Shown here in pieces: positions 45,987-57,689 of a DNA stretch of 64,000 nucleotides. Position 1 is the stretch's first letter. Each line of letters starts with the position of its first letter. The position numbers were made by a program, and so were the translations under genes. Origin of the DNA: Cinnamomum chago (taxonomy: Eukaryota; Streptophyta; Magnoliopsida; Laurales; Lauraceae); assembly GCA_038049695.1 (NCBI GenBank), contig CP142458.1, forward strand, positions 40,393,501-40,457,500, written 5' to 3'. A model generated the notes under the pieces. It made no database searches. It was not told the origin of the DNA and worked only from the letters and a program-made list of their open reading frames with translations.

Positions 45987-46573
45987 ACGACACAGAATGC
46001 CGGTCAAGCGCCACCTATTACTCAATTCTTCTGCAACACCCACTACAGAGAAAAGAGTAATGAGTGGGTAAATGAGGTGGCTCAGCAGAGACATGTACGT
46101 TTGCTAATAAATCAATTATGATAAATAATGTCATAAAGTCATTCTAAATCCCTTTTTTATTTAAATGGCAGGAGGCCTTAGTGTAGCGGACTGAGGAGCA
46201 GTCGCAGCCCTCTGTCACAGCTCCGATGACTGAAGAGCAGATTGCTGTTGATGTGCTTGGGCAGAGATCGGAATACTTAAAAGGGTATGGCATATATACG
46301 AGGACCTCTGCATCTTCCACACAGTCTTGGTCACCGAATCCTGAGGTGATCGCCCTGCGGGAGCAGCTAGCTGAGCAGGGTCAGAGGGTAGCTGAGCAGA
46401 ATAGGAGGCAACGAGCACTTGAAGCCCTCGTTAAACAGTTGGCAGCTGCGACAGGGATAGATCTGACCAACTTTCAAGACATCACGATAGGGACCTCTTC
46501 TACTGGTGATGGCACATCTACTGGAGATCATGATGCGACCCTTTGGTTAGTAGATTATTCTCTTGAAATTTGA
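45987..46573 (+). pseudogene. 3' exons of the CACTA-B Transposase_24 gene (displaced)
   Basis: An exon from 45987 (after TGACAG) encodes TTQNAGQAPPITQFFCNTHY and NEWVNEVAQQRH, ending at a GTACGT donor near 46094. The next exon (about 46172) continues with EALV, an in-frame TAG, then the typical SEYLKGYGI segment and a coiled coil (LREQLAEQGQRVAEQNRRQR). This is precisely the C-terminal half lacking from the minus-strand gene at 16795-18200. It begins 112 bp after the Athila-A 3' LTR, so the LTR interrupts the intron between the two halves. Confidence 0.78.
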
Positions 46574-46743
46574 ACATAATAACTAGTCGAAATTTATAAA
46601 CACTAAAAATGTAGCATTTTCAACACCTCGGAAATGTGAATAAAGATTTGATTTTGGGAATTGGGGTGGATTCCTTTTTAGATTTTGAGATGGAAATGTG
46701 AAGATGAGTTAATTGATCTTTGGTTTTTTTTTTTTAGATTAGA

Positions 46744-47130
46744 CTCCCCTTATGTTGGCTGCAATGCTTGGGAGGATCTCTTCTGAGTGGGGGCTTCTTG
46801 TTCCCCATGAGAAGTATAAAGACAATATTCGGTAAGATTGTTGCAATTAAGTTACTTTTGTACATCTGTCTGGCTCTTACCATTATAGTTCTATTCCTTG
46901 CATTGCTTGAACTATCTTTATAATCTTCCTATGTGAATGTTTTATTTCTGCTTTGTGCTTCACAAATTTTGTTTCAACTATACTTCACTAATTGACTTTG
47001 AATTACTATATTTTGGTATTCAGGTCTTTTATGTATGGTTTGATGCACCTATTGGGTACATTTCAATTACTGCATGCTACACCCTTGATTGGGAGAAGTG
47101 GTGGAAAGATCCCGAAAATGTAAATATTCA
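46744..47130 (+). pseudogene. Methionyl-tRNA synthetase fragment, two exons
   Basis: Exon 46744-46831 encodes SSEWGLLVPHEKYKDN and exon 47023-47130 encodes [20 protein letters not shown] and [12 protein letters not shown], with an intron of about 190 bp between. These match the catalytic-core region of plant cytosolic MetRS, which charges tRNA-Met (FDAPIGY is strongly conserved). Sequences before and after, including the HIGH and KMSKS motifs, are absent. It may have been captured by CACTA-B or be a local gene relic. Confidence 0.82.
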
Positions 47131-47410
47131 TGCCCCATTTTGTCCCGGATGGATAGATGCTAGGGTTGTGGAACAGTTGTTAGGCATCTGCTAGGGGGCC
47201 AAACAGGGGTTTACATTTGCTGTTCCCTCCCTATTAGTGTAAGCAGGATGCTAACTTGGTGTTTTCTAACAGTTGATGGACCTCTAAGACTAGATGTGCT
47301 TAGTGATGGATGGTCACCCGTGGTAATGGAAGGCAGGGATCTTATGTGGGCGTATACGGATAGTTCAGTCATGATCAAGTTGAGCCAGCCATGGCTTGGT
47401 ACAGCTTGGG

Positions 47411-47493
47411 TTTGGCTCATCTCACAAGTCAAGCTTGCAGCATGGATCGACTCAACTCAATCTGTTCTATGGGCTATAGGCTTGTGTATGTGA
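47411..47493 (+). repeat. 83-bp direct repeat, left copy
   Basis: Identical over 83 bp to 61203-61285 on the same strand, 13.8 kb away, bracketing the MULE. The 3' part is also locally duplicated with a 56-bp period (47457-47568). The right copy abuts the GST exon. Confidence 0.85.
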
Positions 47494-47590
47494 TGGAATA
47501 GATCCTCCCTCTTCAATCTGTTCTATGGGCTATAGGCTTGTGTATGTGATGGAACAGATCCTCCCTCTTTATATATATATATATATATAT

Positions 47591-48232
47591 GAGAGGGGAT
47601 CACACACGCTGCAGCCAATTTTATCACAAGCTAGACGCGCGTGTGAGCCCAACGGATCCGATGACTGAATGAGAAGCTGCAACCATTTCCCGCTCTTATG
47701 AAAAAGTTTTCCCCCCTTTCTCATTCCTCTCCTCTGTCTCTCGTCTCTCTCCCTTTCTCTCATCGAAGCGCCTGAGGACTCGCCTCTCTCTCTCTCTCGG
47801 ACGACGACGACCGGCATCGACGACCATCGAGCTCTCCATCTCTCGTTTCCCCCCTTTCTCATTCCTCTCCTCTGTCTCTCGTCTCATTCCTCTGTCTCCC
47901 ATTCCTCTGTCTCTCATCGAATTGCCTGAGTTTGTTCGCCTGAGTCAAACTCGCATCTCTCTCTCTCGGACGACAACGACGCGGCAGAGACGACCACCAA
48001 CCCTCCATCGCCTGCTCTCTGTCTCTCACGACGACGATCGGACGACGAGGGGAAGCTCTCTGTCTCTCAATTGATCTCTCTCTCTCTCACGGCGACGCCA
48101 GACTCTCCCTCGCTGCTTCTCTCTCTCTCTGAAAGCGACGAAACCCTCTCTCAGAGCCTCATCTCTCCCAGCGAAGCTCTCTCCCTCCCTCGCCGGTCTG
48201 AACTCAGGTCTTTCATCTCAGGTATGAACTCC
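47591..48232 (+). repeat. Left terminal inverted repeat of the MULE
   Basis: A 642-bp arm, rich in CTCTCT and CGACGACG tracts, ends inward with CTTTCATCTCAGGTATGAACTCC. It matches the complement of 59684-60458. The inner end contains an AG-GTATGA boundary resembling the splice donor of a 5'-UTR exon, so the transposase transcript may start in the TIR, as in MuDR. Confidence 0.85.
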
Positions 48233-49532
48233 TTTTAATATCTTACATGATAAGCATGTTATTAAAATTCCTGTGACTCAAATATGGTTGAAATGAAAGG
48301 GGCTAAAAATAAAAAAAAGAAACGATCAGGTTCTCCATTTTGGAAGAGTGCCAAAGAGCCCAACACCTTATCTTTTAGTCCATATAATGGATTTTTATTC
48401 TTTGAGTTTTCGTTGATTTTTCTGCAATTTTCCTACCGAGCCCTCCAACTCACAATTTTGATCACCAGAGCCCACGAACTCACCATTTTGATCAGCATAA
48501 TCCTCTAACTCACCATTTTGATCAAAAGAGTTTGCCGATGAGGTTGTGGATTTCCTTGTTCTCCTGGACATGCTAAGGTCAAAATGGCGTTTATTTGGAT
48601 TGCATTCACTTCCCATTGAGGCTCAAAATCTCTGAGTAGAGATAGTATTGATGATCGTTTATTTATTCCTTTTTTTTCCTGACTTGAGAAAGGAAGTTGA
48701 TAGTTTTTGGGCTGTTAAGAAAATAATTTAGCTATCAGGACTTTGCTTATTGCATAATTATGTGGTACTATGAAATAATAAAACAGGGTAGAATTTCCGT
48801 ATCAGTGTCTTAAATAATTGAAAGATCAACAGCCAAATGGCCTGTTGACTGAACATGAGCTGATACCAACCACCAATTTTCAGAAACAGAATAAATGGTC
48901 TTGTGCCTTAAGTATGTAACTGCATAGTAATAGAAGTATTACATGTTCATACTGAAACTTGGGGTGTGTTTGGATGCAACTTTAATTTGGGAATTGGGAT
49001 TTGTCAAGTGCAAACAGTGATGCTGATGAGTAGTGCCGTGTGTTTGAAACAAAGAAAAGGGAAACCGCAATACAAAGGGTTCTCTTTTCCTGCTTTCTCT
49101 ACCCAAAAACGATTGAGAGAAGATACAAATAAAGGCAAGCAGGAATAACAAAGTTTTTTATTTGATTCAACCATAACCACAAGCTTCTTTCTGTGTGTAA
49201 TAATGGCAGTTTTATAGGTGACTCTGGTCATCCAAATGAATGAACCTTGATTTTTTTCATAAACTAATGTTGGGTGGTAGATTTTGAGTTAGAACTAACA
49301 TATCCAAAATTCCTTGTTGAAATAATAGGCAAATGCTTTTTAATCTTTTCTATCCCGTTGCATTTCATATGGTTGATTGATAGGTTTTCTTAAATATTTG
49401 ATACTATTGTCATTTTAGAGACACGATAATTGTAAGAGGTAGCAAAATTGTTCAAAAAAAATAACATGTCCATTTCTTTATTTGGGTCCGTTATTCATGT
49501 CCAATTTTAATTATTTGTCATCCAGATTACAA
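48233..49532 (+). other. MULE leader or intron region upstream of transposase
   Basis: No coding homology. It contains tandem-like AACTCACCATTTTGATCA repeats near 48440-48535. An acceptor TCATCCAG precedes the transposase ATG at 49533, consistent with a 5'-UTR intron running from the TIR. Confidence 0.5.
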
Positions 49533-51860
49533 ATGGATATGACCTCCTGGTCCTCATCACCAATTTGCCACTGTCCGGTTGTAGACGAAAACCTGACGCC
49601 AAGATTGGGCATGCATTTTGATGATTTAGAGGAGGCATATAACTTTTACAATGCTTATGGTAAACTTGCTGGATTTAGTGTAAGAAAAGAATCTAGTAAT
49701 AGAGGTAAAGATGGGGAGGTTGTATGGAAAAGATTTGTCTGTTCAAAGCAGGGTAAAATAGATGAGAGACACTGGATTGGTAAGGAAGTGGTTCAAAGAC
49801 GTTGAATGGAAACAAGATTCGATTGTATGGCTAAGTTGCAAGTGAAATTAGATAAATCAGGTGGTTATGTGGTGTCCCAGTTTGTTCCTCAACACTCTCA
49901 TGCCCCCGCTACTCCAAGTAAGAGATTTATGTTGAGGTCGCATCGTGAAGTGCCAGAATCAAAGAGAAGACTTATAAATGCATATGATGCTGCAAATGTG
50001 CGAAGCAAACAGTAAAATGCAAGTGTTTGCATCGCAGTCTGGGGGATTGGACAAAATTGGATTTACAGATACGGATGCCAGGAATCACCGTAGGGATGAA
50101 AAGGAAAAGAAAAAGGGGGCTAGATGGACAGTTGCTATTTCAACTTTTTGAAAACCGGAAAGAAATGGGAAATGGTTTCACATATACCATTGAGCGAGAT
50201 GCAAATAAAAAGATGACGCATGTGTTTTGGGCAAACGGATCATTTCGTTCCGCTTACAAAATCTTTGGTGATGTTGTTACATTTGATACAACCTACAAGA
50301 CCAACTGTTATGAACTTATTTTTGCCGCATTTGTAGGTTGCAATCATCATGGGCAAACTACTTTATTTGGATGTGGCTTTCTACCAAATGAAAAAACCGA
50401 GTCATTTGAGTGGTTGTTTAACACATGGCTTCAAGCCATGTCATATAGTCCACCAAAGGGTATTATAACAGATCAAGACTTGGCTATGACAAAAGCCATT
50501 AAAAATGTCATGCCAAATACTGTTCATCGGTATTGTCTATGGCACATTTTGGATAAGTTGTCGACGAATTTGGGAGGGCTTCATATTCACAATGAGGGTT
50601 TAATAGAAAAGATAAAAAAATGTGTTCACAACTCAGCATCTACTGATCAATTTGACAGGTTTTGGAATCAGATCATAACAGACAATAAGCTGATGGAGAA
50701 TGATTGGTTGGCGGATATATTTAGAATTCGTCATATGTGGGTTTCGACATATTTAAAGAAAAATTTCTTTGGTGGCATGTCGACGACTCAACGAAGTGAA
50801 AGCATGAATGCATTTGTGAAGCAATACGTAGAGTACAAGAATTCCCTACTTGATTTCATATTGCGTTTTGATGCCGGGATGGAACGTTTAAGGTATCTTG
50901 AAAAGAAGGAGGATTTTGAAAATAGTAATGGGAGGCCTAAAATCAAGACATGTTCACCAATGGAAAAGCAAATGGCTGAAGTATACACAAGGAACATATT
51001 TTATAAGTTCCAAGATGAGTTATTCACCACCATGTCAGTTGCAGAAAATATTGTTTACGAGGATGATGTCAGTTGCAAGTTCGTTGTGAAAAATTATTCC
51101 GACGAAATGGAAATTGAAAGAGAGGTTTTATGGAAAAAAGATGAGAAGCATGCATATTGTTCTTGCCACAAGTTTGAATTTGAAGGCATCCCTTGTTGTA
51201 ATGTTTTGTGTGTCTTGAAGAGATATGCTATATTATTTTTACCTGAGCATTACATATTGAGAAGATGGACGAAGGGTGTTACAAGAGATGCATTTGTAGA
51301 CGTGGTGGAATCGGGTGGATCAGAAGGTGTTGACCCATGCTTGGCTAGATATAGTCACTTGTCTTGTATGTTTGCAGGGCTTATTGACACAGCTAGTCAA
51401 TCTAAATAAGGTTTTGAATGTTTAATCAGTGGTCATAATGAATTGGAAATGAAATTAAGGCAGTTGATGTTAAACAATCCATCCAATTCAACCATTGATA
51501 AAGGGAAGGCAGTTGTGGATAGCAATGTGGTTGAGTATAATGAGCCAAGTCATGTTGTGACGAAAGGACGCGCGAAGAGACTTAAGTCGTCCAAGGAAAA
51601 GGCAACAAAAGGGCGTCTATGTAAGGGTTGCAACAAGCGTGGTGTATCACATGACAAACGTAATTGTCCAGTGTTGTTGAACAGGTACACAATTTAATTT
51701 GAGTTATGTTGTTATCCCCCATGTTTAAAATAAGTCTAATATTTATAAAAAATTATTTCAGGTTAGTTGATGCTAATCCAAGCCAGTCATTGGCCTCTAT
51801 CGATGAAAGTAGAGAAAGCTCTGATGAAGATATCCAAGCCACTAATCATGGTAATTTATT
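49533..51860 (+). pseudogene. FAR1/FRS-like MULE transposase, stop plus frameshifts
   Basis: From ATG 49533: a FAR1 DNA-binding domain (DLEEAYNFYNAYGKLAGFSV, KRFVCSKQG; an in-frame TGA at 49803, then CMAKLQVKLDKSGGYVV and HSHAPATPSKRFM). A frameshift near 50015 separates MQVFASQSGG, and a second near 50110 leads into FENRKEMGNGF. The MULE catalytic domain follows: VVTFDTTYKTN, SFEWLFNTWLQAM, IITDQDLAMTKAI and VHRYCLWHIL. A SWIM zinc finger (CSCHKFEFEGIPCCN) and a C-terminal CKGCNKRGVSHDKRNCP knuckle with an acidic tail on a last small exon complete it. The catalytic acidic residues remain, but the reading frame is broken at least three times. Confidence 0.9.
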
Positions 51861-53453
51861 TGTTACTTTAAGATTGTTTATGATAAAAAAATCCTTTCAT
51901 AAGCCTTTTCCATGCATAACTCACCTCATCAAATTGTTTCAGTTCGTTGTATGAAATGGATGGAATGGATGGAATTTGTGAAAATGATTGGAATGGAATG
52001 GCATTCTTTAAATTTCAGTGTCTTTCATATTAGATCTCATCATTGTAGTCTTTAAATTTCACTGTCTTCAAATTTAGTCATACATAAAGGCCAAATCTGA
52101 GTACAATATAGGATGGAATAGAGCTTTGGGTCAGTTGAGTGACTTTCATCTACTAAAACAAAAGGACCCAGATGGGTAATAAAGATCTGATGCACATGAC
52201 ACAACACCCAGAACAAGAAAACTAATAAAATGAAGAGAGATCACCCAATTTTCCATTAAATCAAGCTGAAAAATAAGGAAGATGGTGATAATAGGGGAAG
52301 AAGGAAGAGCAAAGAACTGATCTCAATTGAATCTTAAGTTTCAACAAGAAAGAAAAAAACACCCATCAACTAAAAATATGCCTAATGTAATAAAACATCA
52401 TCTGAAACAAGAAGAATATTGAAGATAGTTACAGATTTGAGCAAACATCCAATTCAAGGCTAACCTTTTTAGCACTACACTTAAAAGAGGAAAGTATAAA
52501 AACAATGAAAAAGATCTGAAAACTCAAGTAAAACAAGCATTGAAAGTTACTAGATAACCCCACCACACCAAACCCATGAAAGAAAATAATAAACAAGCAT
52601 TAAATGAGTAGAAATGAGTCTCATAGAAAGAGTAATGAGAGTCAAGAAGTACCCAAAGAATCCGAGCTACTCAACCTCTTCATGACTATAGCAATTCCAC
52701 AACTAAAAACCCCAGACATTGAGAGATATATTAGTCCCACAGGACTGAGGAGTCTTGAGAGAAGAAAGAAGGAAAAGCAGGCTCTTTGAACTCTACTCAA
52801 GAAAAAGCAATGGAAGAAGAGCCACTCCCACGCCCAAAACAAGCCAAGATCAGCCACATCTGTATAAACACATAGCATCTGAACTGCCAAAGACTTCCCT
52901 TTGGTTCTCCATCTTTCTCCTTTTTACCCACTTCCTCTCCTTCAGAGCCCATCAAATCAAAGACCCCCCCAGAATCGGAAAACAACCCCAGAACACCAAT
53001 TTACCAGAATTTATAGCTTTTTTTTTTTGCTGTTGTTGTTGTTCAATTCCATCATTGCTCAATCATTCGTTGTTAGTGCAAAGGAAATTTCCATGCAGTT
53101 CTTTTGTTGAAGATTATACAAGTAGAGATAGATAGAGATTGTTGTTAATTTTGGCAGGAAAAGAAAGAATTCAAGGTTTGAAAACTACTGCAGTGCTTTG
53201 ATATGATAGCAACATATGAAAGGAAGAAAACAGAACATACTTTACTCCAGGAAACATTACAACTTATACTTGAAGAAAATAACTAACCACTAACAACATG
53301 GTTATACAAATAAGCCACGATCAACAACACTAAAAGAAACTGCATAACTGCTTCCTAAAGACTAGGACAACAATTTTAAAAACAAAACAAACACATAAGC
53401 TACACGTGGACATGTTTCAGTCCTGAAGCATTTTCCTAACACTCCTCCTTGCT
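51861..53453. other. MULE interior without recognised gene; possible Copia 3' flank
   Basis: Several open frames of 60-126 codons show no known motif. 53150-53450, just downstream of the minus-strand Copia RNase H end, may be its LTR remnant, but no matching copy is present. Confidence 0.4.
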
Positions 53454-54050
53454 TTAGGAACTGCAAACACCAACTTTCTGCCTTAGAAACTCGAACCTGC
53501 TCACTGGAAATGGCTTTGTAAACAAATCTGCCAACTGATCTTCAGACTTGCAGTAAACCAGAGTCACAGATTCTTCTTTCTGCACTTCTCTTACGAAAAA
53601 TAACTTGATGTTGAAATGCTTAGTTTTCCCATGAAACACAGGATTATGGGAAATAGCAATGGCAGCTTGGTTGTCAAAAAAAATCTCAGTGCTTTCTTTC
53701 TGCTCCAGATTGAGATCTATTAAAATCTTCCGTAGCCACAAAGCTTGATTAACAGCAGCTGTTGCAGCAACAAATTCTGCTTCAGCAGTGGATTGAGCCA
53801 CGGTTTCTTGCTTCTTCGAGCTCTATGAGAAAACACCAGATCCAAGAGTAAAACAGTAGCCTGAAGTACTTCTCATATCATCAATGGAACCTCCCCAGTC
53901 ACTGTCAGAGAAACCAACCATCTTGAACTCCTTGCTTCTTGTGAATTTAACACCAAAACCTTTAGGCTGTTCAATGTAAATTTCTTCTTGCACAACACCG
54001 TTTAAAAATGCTGATTTTACATCAAGATGATACACTCTCCAATTCATTTT
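53454..54050 (-). pseudogene. Ty1/copia pol fragment: RT start fused to RNase H by internal deletion
   Basis: Minus strand: WRVYHLDVKSAFLNG and IEQPKGFGVK of the reverse transcriptase are joined directly to FKMVGFSDSDWGGS and STSGYCFTLGSG at the RNase H start. A TAG then replaces Trp before SSKKQETVAQSTAEAEF, which continues in frame with DNQAAIAISHNP and LADLFTKPF. The RT catalytic YVDD region between PKGF and the RNase H is missing without loss of frame. Gag, protease and integrase are absent. Relic only. Confidence 0.87.
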
Positions 54051-54276
54051 ACAATTGTCTTTGATCAGGTTCGGTCCTGGTGCACAATTGTTACTGATAC
54101 ATTTGCTTTTGCTCTTTAGAATCATGGATCAAAATCTTGGTTGAGATCCTTTTTCGATTCGCAGTTGACTTATGAAAAAGGATATGGCACAGCTTGCGGT
54201 CCTTCTGTTCATGCTGTGAATATTTTTCAATCCCCCTGGACATTTTGTTAATATTGACTTCTCTTATGCTGTGCAG

Positions 54277-54567
54277 AAATTAGCAGATCTCTCAACTGCA
54301 CCTAATGCGAGATTGATTGACGGCATCTTGCTCACAAACTTTGATACCATTGATGACAAGGTATGCTGACTTTTGGGTAGAGGTGCAAGCAAATCATGAT
54401 GGATGTGAGATTTTTGGGAGCCATCTAACATAACATGAACTCTCATGCAGGTTGGAGCTGCTTTGACCATGGTTTATATTTCTGGAGCCCCTGTGATGTT
54501 TGTTGGCTGCGGACAGTCTTACACAGACCTAAAAAAAAGCTTAATGTCAAGTCTGTTTGTCAAGTAG
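54277..54567 (+). pseudogene. Signal recognition particle receptor alpha fragment, two exons
   Basis: Exon 54277-54360 (KLADLSTAPNARLIDGILLT, NFDTIDDK) and exon 54451-54567 (VGAALTMVYISGAPVMFVGC, GQSYTDLKK) match the C-terminal GTPase (G domain) of SR-alpha, the ER-membrane receptor that docks ribosome-SRP complexes. TKFD-like TNFD is the G4 motif. The borders are CAG...GTATGC and GCAG. Expansion of the A-run in DLKKLN shifts the frame, giving a premature stop shortly after. The N-terminal domain and G1-G3 are missing. It was probably acquired by the MULE. Confidence 0.87.
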
Positions 54568-54745
54568 ACTGAATCTTTAATGTATCTGTTTGTCAAGTAG
54601 ACTGAATCTTTAATGTATCTGTTTGTCAAGGTTAATGTATTTGTTTGTCAAGTAGACTGACTCTTTAATGTATCTGTTTGTCAAGGTTAATGTATTTGTT
54701 TGTCAAGGTTAATTTATTTGTTTGTCAAGTAGACTGAATCTTTAG
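54553..54745 (+). repeat. Minisatellite of TGTTTGTCAAG units
   Basis: About seven copies of TGTTTGTCAAG followed by either GTAGACTGAATCTTTAATGTATC- or GTTAATGTATT-type spacers. The array originates from the end of the SR-alpha coding sequence (AAGTCTGTTTGTCAAG), so it arose by local duplication after capture. Confidence 0.75.
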
Positions 54746-54946
54746 ATGCCCAGCACCTTGTTTAACCATGTTGTAGGCCATTCTCTATATTCATTTTTCA
54801 GAACTAGTATGAATGGTTTTGTGGTTGAGATTTGGTTATTTGTTTCGACTGTAAGGATCCATGTTTGCCAATTAGTGAATATGTTTCATTGGTAATCGCA
54901 GGGTTAAAATTTATTTTTTTAATTTTGATTTTATCATGTTCTCCTT

Positions 54947-56295
54947 GAAATCTGCAATTTTTGGTTAAAAAAAATTCGCCAAAAACCAATCTGAGTAGCC
55001 CTGTTTAGGTCACTCTTTGACCCACTTCCGGAGGGTCTTTTTTCATGAAAATTGGGGAACTCGAAGTCCATATAATGAACTTAAAATCTGAATTTTTTGG
55101 TTAAAAAAAATCGCGTTTGCCTAGCGTTCCAATCGGGCACTTTTGGAACCCAGTCAGTCAAGTCTGCAGAAAACCAATCTAAGTAGCCTTGTTTAGGTCA
55201 CTGTTTGACCCACTTCCGGAGGGTATTTTTTCATGAAAAATGGGGAACTTGAAGTCAATATACTGAACTTAAAATCTGAATTTTTTCGTTAAAAAAAATC
55301 GCGTTTGCCTAGCGTTCCAATCGCGCACTTTTGAAACCCAGTCAGTCAAGTCTGCCAAAAACCAATCTGAGTAGCCCTGTTTAGGTCACTGTTTGACCCA
55401 CTTCCGGAGGGATTTTTTTCATGAGAATTGGGGAACTCGAAGTCCATATAATGAACTTAAAATCTGCATTTTTTGGTTAAAAAAAATAGTGTTTGCCTAG
55501 CGGTCCAGTCGCGCACTTTTCCAACCTAGTCAGTCAAATCTGGGTTTTTGGCAGATTTGACTGACTGGGTTGGAAAAGTGCGCGACTGGAACACTACGCA
55601 GACGTGATTTTTTTTTAACGAAAAAGTCCAGATTTTAAGTTCATTATATGGACTTCGAGTTCCCCAATTTTCATTAAAAAAATCCCTCCGGAAGTGGGTC
55701 AAACAGTGACCTAAACAGGGCTACTCAGATTGGTTTTTGGCAGACTTGACTGACTGGGTTCCAAAAGTGCGCGATTGGAACGCTAGGCAAACACGATTTT
55801 TTTTAACGAAAAAATTCAGATTTTAAGTTCAGTATATTGATTCAAGTTCCCCAATTTTCATGAAAAAATACCCTCCGGAAGTGTGACACAGTGACCTAAA
55901 CAGGGCTACTCAGATTGGTTTTCGGCAGATTTGACTGACTGGGTTCCAAAAGTGCGCGATTGGAACGCTAGGCAAACGCGATTTTTTTTAACCAAAAATT
56001 GCAGATTTCAAGTTTATTATATGGACTTCGAGTTCCCCAATTTTCATGAAAAAATATCCTCCGGAAGTGGGTCAAATAGTGACCTAAATAGGGCTACTCA
56101 GATTGGTTTTTGGCAGATTTGACTGACTGGGTTCCAAAAGTGCACGATTGGAACACTACGCAGATGCGATTTTTCTTTAACCAAAAATTGCAGATTTCAA
56201 GTTCAGTATATAGACTTTGAAACCCCCAAATATCGTCCAAAAATTCCTTCGGGAAGTGGGCTAACCAGTGCCCCAAACAGGGGTACTCAGCATCA
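54947..56295. repeat. Giant foldback: 188-bp repeats, three forward then four inverted
   Basis: A unit of about 188 bp contains TTAGGTCACTGTTTGACCCA, CTTCCGGAGGG, TGGGGAACTCGAAGTCCAT, GCGTTTGCCTAGCGTTCCA and CAGTCAGTCAAGTCTG. It occurs in plus orientation with the CTTCCGG landmark at 55025, 55213 and 55401. It then occurs inverted with CCGGAAG near 55688, 55874, 56062 and 56250. The centre of symmetry is near 55545. A transcript would fold into a hairpin with about 0.6-kb arms. The similarity between units is high but not perfect. It has no coding content. Confidence 0.88.
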
Positions 56296-56809
56296 CTAAA
56301 ACAAAAAAACTTGTTCTTGCCAATAACTTAAAACATCAGCATTCACCATTCTTATTCAACATCAAACCAACCACTCACCTATAACTTCCACATTCAAACT
56401 CAACCTGCTTTTGCCCATCACTTAAAACATCAACATTTTTCATTCTTATTCAACATCAAACCAACCATTCATTCACTTATAATCAACACAAGCATCCAGA
56501 TTCAGTACCAACATCACATTTCTTACTCAACATTAACAAATATTCAGATTCAGCACCATGCTCATGCTCATCCTGAGCAAGGCCAACAACACTTATGTAG
56601 GAACCATTCAACATGATACACATATCAACATGGGACAAAAAGAAATCCAACATGATCATTCCACATTCACATTTAACATTGGCTTCAACATCAACTATTT
56701 TAAACTCAACATTGAACATAAATAAGAAAAAAAGTGCATCTGGACATTCCATAAATCAACATTCAACACTCAACATTGAAAAAAAAAAAAAAAAAACTAA
56801 CAGAGATGG

Positions 56810-57307
56810 CTAAGCTCGGGTTGCCAAGTTTGATCCCCATACATATGCAACAAATAGTATAAACATCATCAATATATAGCTAGTATAATTTGGGTGTTGC
56901 GGCTGAACATTATGAGCTTCAACACTTTCTCTCAAAGATTTTATCTCCTGCTTCATCTCTTCAAGTAACGTTCTCATTTCATCTTCTCTTCGTTCGCTTT
57001 GCACACGTCCCATACTTCGGACCGGTGAATTTTCATTCGCAGCCTCATCCATCCAAATAAACAACCCGCAACCTCCTTCTCCCTACACACAAATTCATAG
57101 CAAAAGAAATATTAATTTTAGAGTGAGAATACATAGTAATTTAAGAAGTTGAAATCTATTAATACTTACGTGTAAATCCGGGCATTTCCAAAATCTTCGT
57201 CCTGGATTCTGGGCCGTACGAGATGTCTTTAAAATCATAAACCCATGCCCACATGGGCACTTTGGAGCCCATTCTAATTTTCTAATGGAAGACGATGCTG
57301 ACGACAT
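56810..57307 (-). CDS. GRF-type zinc-finger protein with coiled coil and C-terminal membrane segment
   Basis: Exon 1 (57307-57170) starts MSSASSSIRKLEW and gives CPCGHGFMILKTSRTAQNPG then RRFWKCPDLH. It ends at a GTAAGT donor. An intron of 87 bp ending TAG leads to exon 2 (57082-56810), which gives GEGGCGLFIWMDEA. The spliced CPC...C...C arrangement completes a GRF zinc finger, a nucleic-acid-binding module. Exon 2 then encodes a coiled coil (REDEMRTLLEEMKQEIKSLR) and a hydrophobic helix (YILMMFILFVAYVW). The total is about 136 residues, a usual size for the small plant GRF proteins. The frame is intact and phase-0 at the junction. It lies convergent to the transposase within the MULE and may be an accessory gene of the element. 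The role is inferred, not shown. Confidence 0.75.
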
Positions 57308-57689
57308 TTGTAAGCCTATTCCCATTATGGGAAGAAAAAATAAACAAAAAGTCTTTAGACAAAAGGATAACATCAGATAAAAGAGTTCAGACATAACTCT
57401 CAAAAGCTAGCAACTCAAATGGGAAAAGTTGAGATATTTAGAGGGCATCTGAACAAGAACTGTCCAAACAAAAATATTGTGGGTTATACAACATGTACTG
57501 TACTATTGACGCAATCTAGCACCCAAAAGAGTAATCATAAAATAAAATAAAAATAAAAAGAACCATACTATGTTGGGCACTGTATTTTATAACTAATAGT
57601 ATTTTTTTTTCTTCGGTGCATTTATGTGGACCAAGGTGAACAACATTTGTTCTTTTGGTTTCTAGGATCTGAAATGTCACTGTCAAGAG

